Assembly: GCF_001286805.1 (NCBI RefSeq)
Contig: NZ_CXYV01000002.1
Span: 1-64,000 of the forward strand
Direction: 5' to 3'
Source: Kallipyga gabonensis
Lineage (GTDB): Bacteria; Bacillota; Clostridia; Tissierellales; Peptoniphilaceae
DNA: 64,000 bases
Made by a program: the position numbers and the translations under genes. Under the pieces are notes generated by a model that searched no databases, was not told where the DNA came from, and saw nothing but the letters and a program-made list of their open reading frames with translations. Positions 49,131-58,031 of this stretch are shown here, in pieces. Numbering within the stretch: position 1 is the first letter of the stretch; each line of letters starts with the position of its first letter.

Positions 49131-50446
49131 TTTATTGACCTCTTCTTCGCCCCTTTTTTCGCCTTCTTCCTGTAGCTTGCCCGGGACCACTTTGCCCGGA
49201 TAATATCATAGAATTTTCCGTAATCAGACCGATCGGTGAAGAGGGTAAATTGGTCAGTCAGTTTCTTGACCATCCGTTCTCTTTCGAGTTGGTTATCTCC
49301 GGGTGTCTCCAAAACCCGTTCATAAAGGGCACTGACCCGGTCACCAAAACATTCCGTTCCAAAGGCCTTTCGGCTGTCCCAGGCTGCCCGGCTCATTACC
49401 GCTAAACGGTCAGGATCATCCACCAGGCTCTTCATCCGGTCCACCGCCTGTTCTGTGGTATCAAAGATAAAGCCATCAACCCCCTCCCGGATGACTTCAA
49501 CCGGAGCATCATCCCTTCTGGCAATGACCGGACGGCCATTGGCCAAGGCTTCAATATAAGTCAGACCCTGGGTCTCAGAAACGGAGGCAGAAATAAAGAA
49601 ACGGAAAAGCCGGTAATATTTACCGACAACATCAGGAGAGACCATGCCTGTGAATCGAACTCTATCCCTGATTCCAAGAGAGTCAACTTGGTTTTCCAAA
49701 TGCTTGCGGTACTTGCCGTCCCCCACTAAAACCAGGTAAACATCAGGTCTCTCTTCCAAGAGTTTATGATGAGCCCGGAGAACTTCGTCCAAATTCTTTT
49801 CCTCCGCCAGGCGACCCAGGGAACCATAAATAAAGGCATCCTCAGGTATATCCAGACTACGGGCCATGGCCCGCCTTTCTTCATCGGGCAGGCTGACATC
49901 ATATTTGGAAAGATCAATTCCCGTGGGGATAACCACCACGTGGTCGGCTACCCCCTTTTGAAAGAGGATGCGTTTGGTTTTTCGGGTGGGGGCGATGATA
50001 ACATCAGCTGTACGTAGCCGGACTTTCATGACCGGAGCAATGAGATCCCGCATTACCTGCCCAGGTAGGACATATTGGACATAGTGCTCATAGAGGGTGT
50101 GGTAGGTGTGGACGATGGGGGCCTTGCAACGACGGGCAATGCGTTCAACAAAAGAATAAGTGAAGAACTCGCATTGGGAATGGATAATATCCGGACACCA
50201 ATCGCAGACCTCCTCCAGGAGGTCGCTGTTAATCATCAAGGAAGCCCGAACATCCGGATAAATGTTTAAGGGCAGAGAACCAACATAATAAATGTTCCCT
50301 GACGAATAAGAGCGATGGGAGGATGAAAGACAGAGAAGGCGGACATCATGCCCCTTCTTTTCCAGTTCCTTCATCAAATTGAGCACAGAAACAATGACCC
50401 CATTTACTTGAGAGGGATTCAAATCGGAAGTCAGGAGGATTTTCAT
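49127..50446 (-). CDS. GT4 glycosyltransferase, diacylglycerol glucosyltransferase-like
   Basis: 439 residues, GT-B fold. The N-terminus MKILLTSDLNPSQVNGVIVSVLNLMKELEKKGH and the C-terminal donor site SVSETQGLTYIEALANGRPVIA (E-x7-E motif) match the family of 1,2-diacylglycerol 3-glucosyltransferases. HTYHTLYEHYVQYV supports this. A basic C-terminal tail (RKKAKKGAKKR) could bind acidic membrane lipid. Likely product: monoglucosyl-diacylglycerol, used as membrane glycolipid or lipoteichoic acid anchor. The substrate assignment is tentative. Confidence 0.85.
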   Translation of the reverse strand: MKILLTSDLNPSQVNGVIVSVLNLMKELEKKGHDVRLLCLSSSHRSYSSGNIYYVGSLPLNIYPDVRASLMINSDLLEEVCDWCPDIIHSQCEFFTYSFVERIARRCKAPIVHTYHTLYEHYVQYVLPGQVMRDLIAPVMKVRLRTADVIIAPTRKTKRILFQKGVADHVVVIPTGIDLSKYDVSLPDEERRAMARSLDIPEDAFIYGSLGRLAEEKNLDEVLRAHHKLLEERPDVYLVLVGDGKYRKHLENQVDSLGIRDRVRFTGMVSPDVVGKYYRLFRFFISASVSETQGLTYIEALANGRPVIARRDDAPVEVIREGVDGFIFDTTEQAVDRMKSLVDDPDRLAVMSRAAWDSRKAFGTECFGDRVSALYERVLETPGDNQLERERMVKKLTDQFTLFTDRSDYGKFYDIIRAKWSRASYRKKAKKGAKKRSIK

Positions 50447-50462
50447 AACCTTCTCCTTTTAC

Positions 50463-51071
50463 TTATTGGGAATCGGGTAATGTGGACCGGTCTAAAATCC
50501 GGTCAATCCGTGACCAGGCCTCCCGAACTCCCGATCCTTCAATAGAAGAGAAAGGGATAAAGAGAGACTGATCCGGAATTTCAAGGGTTCGAATGAGAAG
50601 CGACCGGGCCTGGTCTCTTTTGTTTTTCGAAAGCTTATCCGCTTTCGTTCCGATGACGGTTCCGGAAAATTGGCCATCCAGAATCCAATCATACATTTCC
50701 CGATCCATGAGGTTGGGTTCATGACGGATGTCTACCAGGAGGAAGACATCCACCAGGTTATCCCGGTCCGCCAGGTAGTCATTAATAAACTTTGCCCAGG
50801 ATGCCCGGTCTTTTTTTGACACTCGGGCATAGCCATAACCGGGCAGGTCCACCAAGCGGAAAACCCCGTTGATATTGTAGAAGTTGATCGTCCGCGTTTT
50901 CCCCGGAGAAGACGAAGTATAGGCTAATTTTTTTCGCTTACAGAGGGCGTTAATGAAGCTGGACTTACCCACATTGGACCGGCCCACCATGGCGATTTCC
51001 GGCAGGGGGTCAGTGGGCCATCCCTCCGGTGTCTGGGCCATAGCCTCCAGGCAAGCATCTTTTACCTTCAT
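50463..51071 (-). CDS. engB: Ribosome biogenesis GTPase EngB/YsxC
   Basis: 202 residues. GTPase motifs: VGRSNVGKSSFINALC, PGKTRTINFYN, DLPGYGYARVSK and GTKADKLSKNK. EngB is essential for 50S subunit assembly. It follows lon directly, the usual clpX-lon-engB order of Firmicutes. Confidence 0.96.
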   Translation of the reverse strand: MKVKDACLEAMAQTPEGWPTDPLPEIAMVGRSNVGKSSFINALCKRKKLAYTSSSPGKTRTINFYNINGVFRLVDLPGYGYARVSKKDRASWAKFINDYLADRDNLVDVFLLVDIRHEPNLMDREMYDWILDGQFSGTVIGTKADKLSKNKRDQARSLLIRTLEIPDQSLFIPFSSIEGSGVREAWSRIDRILDRSTLPDSQ

Positions 51072-51110
51072 AGGCCCTCCTTTCTAAAGACGGGAATATA
51101 TTCAAATCCC

Positions 51111-53558
51111 TTATGCCCGGGGTCTGGACTCATCCCCTTCTTGTCTATCGAGAACCCGGGAAAATCCGATCGTTCCCGATTTTTTATCCGATTCAAAAAC
51201 AACCTGCTCTTCCCTCTCCACCGGGCTGAGAAGAGCCTTTCGGATAAGATCATCCACCCGGTCGATGGGCTCAAAGGTCATCCCATCGATGGACCCCTTT
51301 TCCACTTCTTCCAGGTCTCTCATATTCTCCTTGGGCAAAAAGACATGGGTAATTCCATAGCGTTTTGCAGCAAGAACTTTTTCCCGGATTCCGCCCACAG
51401 GAAGAACATGGCCGTTAAGGGTGATTTCTCCGGTCATGGCCACATCGGAGCGAACAGGTCGCTGGGTCAGGATGGAAACAATGGCCGTCAGGATGGAGAC
51501 GCCCGCTGACGGACCGTCTTTGGGTACCGCTCCTTCAGGCATATGGATATGGATGTCCTCAAATGTGTAGAAAGAGGATGAAATGCCGTAACGACCCGCA
51601 TTGGACCGGATATAAGAGATGGCAAGTTCAGCCGATTCCTTCATGACCTCCCCCATAGAGCCGGTTAAAAGAAGTCCGCCGCGGCCGGCCATCTTATTGG
51701 CTTCGATGAGGAGAAGCTCTCCCCCCACCTCGGTCCAGGCCAGACCGTTAACCACCCCAATTTGGGGGCTCTTAGTCCGCTCATCATCCAGGTACTTGGG
51801 CTGACCCAGGAAGTCCGAGAGGTTGGTTTGGTTGACCCGGACCTTGTCGGCCCCTTCCACGATCTTTCGGGCTGACCGCCGGCAAATCTTTCCGATCTGT
51901 CGCTCCAGCTCCCGGACTCCGGATTCCCGAGTGTAGCTCCGGATAATGGTCGTCAGGATGGGGCGGGGAATGGCCAAATTGGCTGCCTTAAGCCCCGCTT
52001 CTTCCCTTTGCTTTTTTACCAGATAGCGTGCGGCAATCTCCAGTTTTTCATCCTCGGTATAGCCGAGGATCCGGATGACTTCCATCCGGTCCAAAAGAGG
52101 ACGGGGAATGGTGGTGGTGGTATTGGCCGTGGTAATAAACATGACCTGGGAGAGGTCAAAAGGGATCTCCAGATAGCGGTCATGGAATTCAAAGTTCTGT
52201 TCGGGATCCAGAACCTCAAGAAGAGCAGATGCCGGATCTCCTCGGAAATCGGAACCGATCTTGTCCACCTCATCAAAGAGGAAGACGGGGTTCATGGACT
52301 TGGACCGCATCATTTGAGCAATGACCCGGCCGGGCATAGACCCGATATAGGTCTTTCGATGGCCGCGAATTTCCGACTCATCCGTAACTCCGCCCAAACG
52401 CATGGAAGTAAATTCTCTCTTCACCGCCCGGGCAATAGAACGGACGATCGAGGTCTTCCCTACGCCCGGAGGGCCGACCAGACAGAGGATGGATCCTTTG
52501 GAATCGGCACGGAGTTGGCGGACCGCCATGAATTCCAGGATGCGGTCTTTCACATCCTTTAGACCATAATGGTCCCGATCCAGGATTTCCTGGCTCTTGA
52601 CCAGGTCTTTCCGGTCCTTAGTGAACTTTCCCCAGGGCAAGGCTAAAATCGTATCCAGGTAGGTCCGAGAGACGTTGACATCCGGCGACATGGGCGATAG
52701 ATAGGATAGCTTCTCTACCTCCTTAAGAACCACTTCTCGTGATTCCTCGGGCATTTTTAAGGCTTTGACCCTGGCCTCGTAACTTTCGGCGACGGAAAGA
52801 GGGTCGGATCCGTCGTCTTCAATTTGTTCTCGAAGAATCTGAATTTGCTCCTGAATCAAATAGTCCTTTTGATTCTTCTTCACCCGATCCTGAGCTTCTT
52901 CTGAAATCTGTTGTTCAAGAACGGTCAGCTTAGCCTGAAGGTCAAGAGCCGACTGGACCATGACCAGACGCTCATCAACGTTAAGTTCGACGAGAATAGA
53001 CTTGGCTTCCTCGTAGTTGAGGTCAAGATGGGAGGCTACCTCATCCGCCAGGCTACCGGGGTCATCCGATTGGAGGCGGGGCAAGAGGAGAAAATCAGGA
53101 ATCCCCATAGAAGTCCGGAAAAAGGAAATCGCTGACGAAGAAACCAAGCGGGCAAGGAGGGCCCGGTTGTCATTTTCATCAAGTTCATCCTTATTGTAAT
53201 GGTATTTCACCACTTCCGCTTCCACATAAGGTGAGGTACGGATGAAGCGTTGGAGCTCAGCCCGGCAAAGCCCTTCCACGATAATCTTGGAGTTTCCGCC
53301 CAAAAGCTGGAAGTTCTGACGAACAGCCACCATAGTCCCCATGGCCATATAATCTTCAAGACCGGGATTCTCCACCGAGGGATCCTTTAAGGCTAAAAGA
53401 AGAACCTCCTGATTATTTTTCACCGCTTGCTCAAGAACAGCCTCTTCCCGCTCACTTTCCAGGTCAAAGGTTAAGGCTCCGCCGGGAAAGACAATCTCCG
53501 TGCGGGCCAAGAGAACGGGACAGACCGTTTTTTCGATATGATAATACTTTTTTGTCAT
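51111..53558 (-). CDS. lon: ATP-dependent protease Lon
   Basis: 815 residues. The LON N-terminal domain (1-200), coiled region, AAA+ module with [16 protein letters not shown] and [15 protein letters not shown], and a C-terminal serine protease domain with the catalytic Ser in [11 protein letters not shown] and Lys in [11 protein letters not shown]. It degrades damaged and regulatory proteins. The C-terminal tail after about 775 is longer than in E. coli. The start follows AGAGGAGGAAAT. No CtsR box is visible upstream. Confidence 0.97.
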   Translation of the reverse strand: MTKKYYHIEKTVCPVLLARTEIVFPGGALTFDLESEREEAVLEQAVKNNQEVLLLALKDPSVENPGLEDYMAMGTMVAVRQNFQLLGGNSKIIVEGLCRAELQRFIRTSPYVEAEVVKYHYNKDELDENDNRALLARLVSSSAISFFRTSMGIPDFLLLPRLQSDDPGSLADEVASHLDLNYEEAKSILVELNVDERLVMVQSALDLQAKLTVLEQQISEEAQDRVKKNQKDYLIQEQIQILREQIEDDGSDPLSVAESYEARVKALKMPEESREVVLKEVEKLSYLSPMSPDVNVSRTYLDTILALPWGKFTKDRKDLVKSQEILDRDHYGLKDVKDRILEFMAVRQLRADSKGSILCLVGPPGVGKTSIVRSIARAVKREFTSMRLGGVTDESEIRGHRKTYIGSMPGRVIAQMMRSKSMNPVFLFDEVDKIGSDFRGDPASALLEVLDPEQNFEFHDRYLEIPFDLSQVMFITTANTTTTIPRPLLDRMEVIRILGYTEDEKLEIAARYLVKKQREEAGLKAANLAIPRPILTTIIRSYTRESGVRELERQIGKICRRSARKIVEGADKVRVNQTNLSDFLGQPKYLDDERTKSPQIGVVNGLAWTEVGGELLLIEANKMAGRGGLLLTGSMGEVMKESAELAISYIRSNAGRYGISSSFYTFEDIHIHMPEGAVPKDGPSAGVSILTAIVSILTQRPVRSDVAMTGEITLNGHVLPVGGIREKVLAAKRYGITHVFLPKENMRDLEEVEKGSIDGMTFEPIDRVDDLIRKALLSPVEREEQVVFESDKKSGTIGFSRVLDRQEGDESRPRA

Positions 53559-53628
53559 ATTTCCTCCTCTGTCCCGGGCCTTACTACAAGCAAAGGACGA
53601 TCATCCACAGAGTGGTAAATAAATGAAG

Positions 53629-53652
53629 GACAGCCGGCCTAGGCCGGCTGTC
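53629..53652. other. 24-base perfect palindrome between clpX and lon
   Basis: GACAGCCGGCCT/AGGCCGGCTGTC is fully self-complementary. It lies 11 bases past the clpX stop. A T-poor tail (CTTCATTTATTTACC) follows on the minus strand, so it may be a weak terminator, an mRNA 3'-end stabiliser or a protein-binding site. Confidence 0.6.
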
Positions 53653-53662
53653 GAATTACCAT

Positions 53663-54934
53663 TCAACGAACATTCAAGGGCATGGATTGCTGGCCAACCA
53701 TTTCCGTCTGCCTGAGGAGACGGGGCTCAGCCTCCCCTTCGACCACATCCTTAGTGATAACGCACTGCCGAATATCATCCAAGTCGGGAATATTGAACAT
53801 GGGCTCACGAAGGAGTTTCTCCATAATCGACCGAAGACCACGGGCACCCATCTTCCGCTCAAATGACTCGCGGGCAATTGCCTCCAGGGCTTCCTGATCA
53901 AATTGGAGGTCAACGCCATCCAGACGGAAGAGCTCCTTGTACTGTTTTACCAGGGCATTCTTGGGTTCTAAGAGGATTCGTTGAAGAGCATCCACTGAAA
54001 GTTCCTGCAAGGCAACTAAGACCGGCAAACGACCAATCAACTCAGGAATCAAACCGAACTTCATCAGGTCCTCAGGGATGACGTTTTTCAGGGCATCCGA
54101 TAAGGACTCCTGAGAGTGGTCCACCTTCTCCTGGTTGAAGCCGATGGGATTTTCGCCCCTTCGCTTCTCCACAACCTTTTCAATTCCATCAAAAGCCCCG
54201 CCCACAATAAAGAGAATGTTGGACGTGTCCACCTGGATCATTTCCTGGCGGGGATGCTTTCGACCGCCCTGAGGCGGTACTCCGGCCACCGTTCCCTCAA
54301 TCAGCTTGAGAAGGGCCTGTTGAACCCCCTCTCCGGAGACATCCCGGGTGATGGAGGGGTTTTCCGACTTACGGGCAATCTTATCAATTTCGTCGATATA
54401 AATAATGCCGTGTTCCGCCAGTTCCACATCAAAATCCGCAGCTTGAAGAAGGCGGAGGATGATGTTCTCTACATCTTCACCGACATAACCGGCCTCGGTC
54501 AGGGTTGTTGCATCGGCAATGGCAAAGGGTACTCGAAGGGTCTTTGCCAGAGTTTGGGCCAGGAGCGTTTTTCCTGACCCCGTAGGGCCAATCAGACAGA
54601 TATTGGATTTTTGAATATCCACGTCCGTCTCGTGACCTCGATAAATCCGTTTGTAATGGTTATAGACGGCAACGGAGAGGGTCTTTTTTGCTTCCTCCTG
54701 GTCAATCACGTAGTCATCAAGAGCTGCCTTGATTTCCATGGGTGACGGAAGCTCTATTTCCGAATCTTGGAAGGCTTCCTGACCTGCCTTTTCTTCTTCA
54801 ATGATGTCACCACACAATTCGATGCACTCATTACAGATAAAGACTCCGTCAGGTCCGGCGATCATTTTGTCGACTTCATCGGATTTTTTTCCACAAAAAG
54901 AGCAGTGGATCGTTTCATCATGGTAATCGGCCAT
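53663..54934 (-). CDS. clpX: ClpX, ATPase subunit of ClpXP
   Basis: 423 residues. N-terminal C4 zinc finger (Cys11, 14, 34, 37), AAA+ domain with [15 protein letters not shown], Walker [12 protein letters not shown], pore loop region GYVGEDVE and IGF-like ClpP-binding loop ([10 protein letters not shown]). It unfolds substrates and feeds ClpP, encoded 19 bases upstream. Confidence 0.98.
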   Translation of the reverse strand: MADYHDETIHCSFCGKKSDEVDKMIAGPDGVFICNECIELCGDIIEEEKAGQEAFQDSEIELPSPMEIKAALDDYVIDQEEAKKTLSVAVYNHYKRIYRGHETDVDIQKSNICLIGPTGSGKTLLAQTLAKTLRVPFAIADATTLTEAGYVGEDVENIILRLLQAADFDVELAEHGIIYIDEIDKIARKSENPSITRDVSGEGVQQALLKLIEGTVAGVPPQGGRKHPRQEMIQVDTSNILFIVGGAFDGIEKVVEKRRGENPIGFNQEKVDHSQESLSDALKNVIPEDLMKFGLIPELIGRLPVLVALQELSVDALQRILLEPKNALVKQYKELFRLDGVDLQFDQEALEAIARESFERKMGARGLRSIMEKLLREPMFNIPDLDDIRQCVITKDVVEGEAEPRLLRQTEMVGQQSMPLNVR

Positions 54935-54953
54935 ATTTCCTCCGATCCCTTAC

Positions 54954-55535
54954 TTACATGGACTCAATCACGTCGTCGATCAAGCCGTAGTCCATCGCTT
55001 CCTTGGCGGATAACCAGCGGTCACGGTCGGTATCCCGCTCCACCTTTTTCAGCGGTTGACCTGTCCGCTCCGAGAGGATCTTGTTCAAGATCTTCTTCGT
55101 TTCTAAAATCTTCTTTACGGTGATTTCGACATCAGAGGCCATCCCCTGGGCTCCGCCCGAAGGTTGGTGAATCATGACGTCCGAATTGGGGAGGGCGAAC
55201 CGCTTCCCCTTTTCACCGGCAGCCAGGAGAACCGCTCCCATGGAAGCGGCCATACCCACACAGATCGTTGACACATCCGACTTGATATAGTTCATCGTAT
55301 CGTAGATTGCCAGGCCCGCTGTCACCTCCCCACCCGGAGAGTTGATGTAGAGCTGGATGTCCTTGGACGGGTCCTTGGACTCCAGATAAAGGAGCTGGGC
55401 AACGATCAAATTGGCCATATTGGTTTCAATGGGGCCTGTGACGAAAATAATCCGTTCTTCCAAAAGGCGGGAATAAATATCATAAGCCCGCTCTCCACGA
55501 TTGGTTTGCTCAATCACTGTTGGAATTAATGGCAT
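54954..55535 (-). CDS. clpP: ClpP protease subunit
   Basis: 193 residues with the catalytic triad Ser98 (GMAASMGAV), His123 (MIHQPSGG) and Asp172 at the standard positions. It forms the 14-mer degradation chamber used with ClpX. It lies 31 bases downstream of tig and 19 upstream of clpX. The start follows ATGAGGAGGTATA. Confidence 0.98.
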   Translation of the reverse strand: MPLIPTVIEQTNRGERAYDIYSRLLEERIIFVTGPIETNMANLIVAQLLYLESKDPSKDIQLYINSPGGEVTAGLAIYDTMNYIKSDVSTICVGMAASMGAVLLAAGEKGKRFALPNSDVMIHQPSGGAQGMASDVEITVKKILETKKILNKILSERTGQPLKKVERDTDRDRWLSAKEAMDYGLIDDVIESM

Positions 55536-55566
55536 TATACCTCCTCATATGTCTCATCAGTATCCC

Positions 55567-56952
55567 TTATTCCTGGGATTCTGTCTCACTTTTCTCTTCT
55601 TTTGTTTCATTCTCTTCCGGGTCGGCCTTCTTCTCTTCCTCTTTCTTTTGGTCCTTCTCATCCACATACTGGACCTGGTCCATGAGGTGGTCGATGGCTT
55701 TTCTCTTCTTCACATCTTCTTCGACCAGCTTTTCGTTGCCCAGTTCCTTAACCTTTTTGATGAAATCATCGGTATCTTTTGCACCGTAAGCTTCGCCGAT
55801 CTTCTTGAGTTCCTCATTCAGCTCTTCCTCGCTGACTTCCGGTTGAATCTTATCAACCAGGGCCTGAAGACAAAGGTCGCCGGACAGACGGAGGGTGGCC
55901 ATGGGGCGTTGCTGGGCACGGAAACCGTCCAAATCCATTCCGGTGTACTGGAGGTATTGGTCAAGGGTGATTCCCATCTGACCGACCTGGTTCGCCATAT
56001 TCCGCACTTCAATCTCTACCTGTTCATCCACCATGGAGTCGGGCAGGTCAAATGTAGAGATGTCGACCAGTCCCTGAATCGCCTGGTTCTCGTGGTCCGC
56101 TTTGGCGGCATCCTCAGCCCGTTTCTCCAAGTCCTTGCGGACGGAGGCTTTATAGTCTTCCAGTGTGTCATATTCCGACACGTCCTGGGCAAAATCATCA
56201 TCCAATTCAGGAACCTGTTTTTCATGGATGTCATTCAAAACTACGTGGAAAACGGCCTCTTTCCCTGCCAAATCCTTGGCATGGTATTCCTCAGGGAAAG
56301 TTACATTGACATCGAACTCCTCTCCCTTTTCATGGCCGATAATTTGGTCCTCAAAGCCGGGAATAAAGGAACCGGATCCGATTTCCAGGTCGTGTCCCTG
56401 GTCTTTTCCCCCTTCAAAGGGAACTCCATCGATCGAGCCCTCATAGTCAATGTTTACCGTATCTCCATCCTGGACGGGACGATCTTCAATGGGTTCAAGA
56501 ACGGCATTTTTTTCCTGCTCCCTCTTCAACACATCCTCAACCTGGTCATCCTTGACTTCAACCGGGCGTTTGACCACCTGGATGGTGGAGAGGTCCCCTA
56601 ACTCGGGGTGAGGGAGGAGGTCAGTCGTTACTTCAAGGACGATGGGCTTTTCCTCATCCATCTCCTTGAGGTCAATATCAGGCTGGCCAACAGGTTCCAG
56701 ACCCAATTCCTTGGTCGCTTTGTCAATCTCCTGAGGAAGCATATCATTCAGGCCCTCTTCAAAAAAGATGCCTTTACCGTAGTTAGCTTCAATGATTTTC
56801 CGAGGAGCCTTCCCCTTCCGGAATCCGGGGATCTGGAAACGGCCTCTAAGTTTTTTATAGGCCTCATTCATAAAGGGTTCAAGATCCTCATGAGCAATTT
56901 CAAGCGTATAAACGGCCTTGCCGTTTTCCTTCGATAGCAATTTTGCAGTCAT
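55567..56952 (-). CDS. tig: Trigger factor
   Basis: 461 residues. The N-terminal ribosome-binding domain contains the GFRKGKAPRKIIE signature; a PPIase (FKBP) domain at about 155-245 (VNIDYEGSIDGVPFEGG) and a C-terminal chaperone domain follow. The end is an acidic Glu/Lys tail (KKEEEKKADPEENET). It binds nascent chains at the ribosome exit. First gene of tig-clpP-clpX-lon-engB-GT-TVP38. Confidence 0.97.
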   Translation of the reverse strand: MTAKLLSKENGKAVYTLEIAHEDLEPFMNEAYKKLRGRFQIPGFRKGKAPRKIIEANYGKGIFFEEGLNDMLPQEIDKATKELGLEPVGQPDIDLKEMDEEKPIVLEVTTDLLPHPELGDLSTIQVVKRPVEVKDDQVEDVLKREQEKNAVLEPIEDRPVQDGDTVNIDYEGSIDGVPFEGGKDQGHDLEIGSGSFIPGFEDQIIGHEKGEEFDVNVTFPEEYHAKDLAGKEAVFHVVLNDIHEKQVPELDDDFAQDVSEYDTLEDYKASVRKDLEKRAEDAAKADHENQAIQGLVDISTFDLPDSMVDEQVEIEVRNMANQVGQMGITLDQYLQYTGMDLDGFRAQQRPMATLRLSGDLCLQALVDKIQPEVSEEELNEELKKIGEAYGAKDTDDFIKKVKELGNEKLVEEDVKKRKAIDHLMDQVQYVDEKDQKKEEEKKADPEENETKEEKSETESQE

Positions 56953-57010
56953 ATTTTCTTCATCCTCGCTTTGCTAATTCAAATAATAATCACAGGCACA
57001 CTATTTAGAC

Positions 57011-57019
57011 ATTATACCA
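57011..57019 (-). promoter_or_regulatory. Extended -10 promoter of tig
   Basis: On the minus strand TGTGGTATAAT with -10 hexamer at 57011-57016, 60 bases before tig and just past the asd stop. The -35 is weak. Confidence 0.6.
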
Positions 57020-57032
57020 CAGTCCAGCAGGC

Positions 57033-58019
57033 TTAATCGCTCATTTCGTCCAATTTTCGCTGAAGGAGAAGCTCGGCAATCTCCACTGTATTCAAGGCAG
57101 CACCTTTTCTTACATTATCCGCCACCGTCCAGAGATTAAGCCCATAGGGAATAGAAGGATCCCGACGGATCCTTCCGACGTAAACCTCATCCGTTCCGGC
57201 CAAATCCCTGGGCATGGGGTATACTCCCTTTTCCGGCTGGTCCAAAACAACCACCCCATCCTGTGAACGTAGGCAATTGCGGACTTCTTCCAGGTTAAAA
57301 TCCCTGTCAAGTTCCACGTTGATCGAAACGCCGTGACAGCAAGGAACCGGAACCCTGACGGCCGTAGCGGTAACCGGAAGATGAGGTCTGGATAAAATTT
57401 TCCGGCTCTCATTGACCATCTTCATCTCTTCCTTAGTATACCCGGACTCCAGGAAATCATCGATTTGGGGAAGGAGGTTATCTCGAATAGGATGGGGATA
57501 GGCAAAGTTTGTTCCCTCTTCTAAGTCTTTAAGCCCTTTCACGCCTGAACCTGAAACCGACTGGTAGGTGGAATACACCACTCTTTTCAAGCCCAAGGCC
57601 CGGTCAAGAGCAAACAAGGGGGCCATGCACTGGATTGTTGAACAGTTGGGGTTGGCAATGAGTCGGGCTTCCCCTATAGCTTCCGGGTTGACTTCCGGAA
57701 CTACCAAAGGAACCTGGGGATCCATCCTGAAATAAGAGGAATTATCGACAACCTCCAATCCCACTTCCAGGGCCAGGGGGATAAACTCCCGGGAAACTTC
57801 CCCACCGGCCGCAAAAAGGGCAAGGTCATATCCCTGGAACTCCTCTGACCGCAGGGTACGAACTTCCAGGTCTTTTCCTCGGAAGGGCAGGGTATTCCCT
57901 GCTGATCTTTCGGACGCCAGACATTTTACCTCATCCGCCGGAAAATTTCTTTCTTCCAATAGGGATAGGATGGTCCCCCCAACGAGGCCGGTCGCCCCCA
58001 CTACAATGACTTTTACCAT
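57033..58019 (-). CDS. asd: Aspartate-semialdehyde dehydrogenase
   Basis: 328 residues. NADP-binding GATGLVGGTILSLLEER, catalytic Cys in NPNCSTIQ, the PVPCCHG histidine and the C-terminal NLWTVADNVRKGAA match ASADH. It reduces aspartyl phosphate to the semialdehyde, the branch point to lysine, threonine and methionine. It is the last gene of the T-box-led metY-(metA::lysC)-asd operon, 12 bases after the fusion gene whose kinase domain makes its substrate. Confidence 0.96.
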   Translation of the reverse strand: MVKVIVVGATGLVGGTILSLLEERNFPADEVKCLASERSAGNTLPFRGKDLEVRTLRSEEFQGYDLALFAAGGEVSREFIPLALEVGLEVVDNSSYFRMDPQVPLVVPEVNPEAIGEARLIANPNCSTIQCMAPLFALDRALGLKRVVYSTYQSVSGSGVKGLKDLEEGTNFAYPHPIRDNLLPQIDDFLESGYTKEEMKMVNESRKILSRPHLPVTATAVRVPVPCCHGVSINVELDRDFNLEEVRNCLRSQDGVVVLDQPEKGVYPMPRDLAGTDEVYVGRIRRDPSIPYGLNLWTVADNVRKGAALNTVEIAELLLQRKLDEMSD

Positions 58020-58031
58020 GATTACCCTCCC

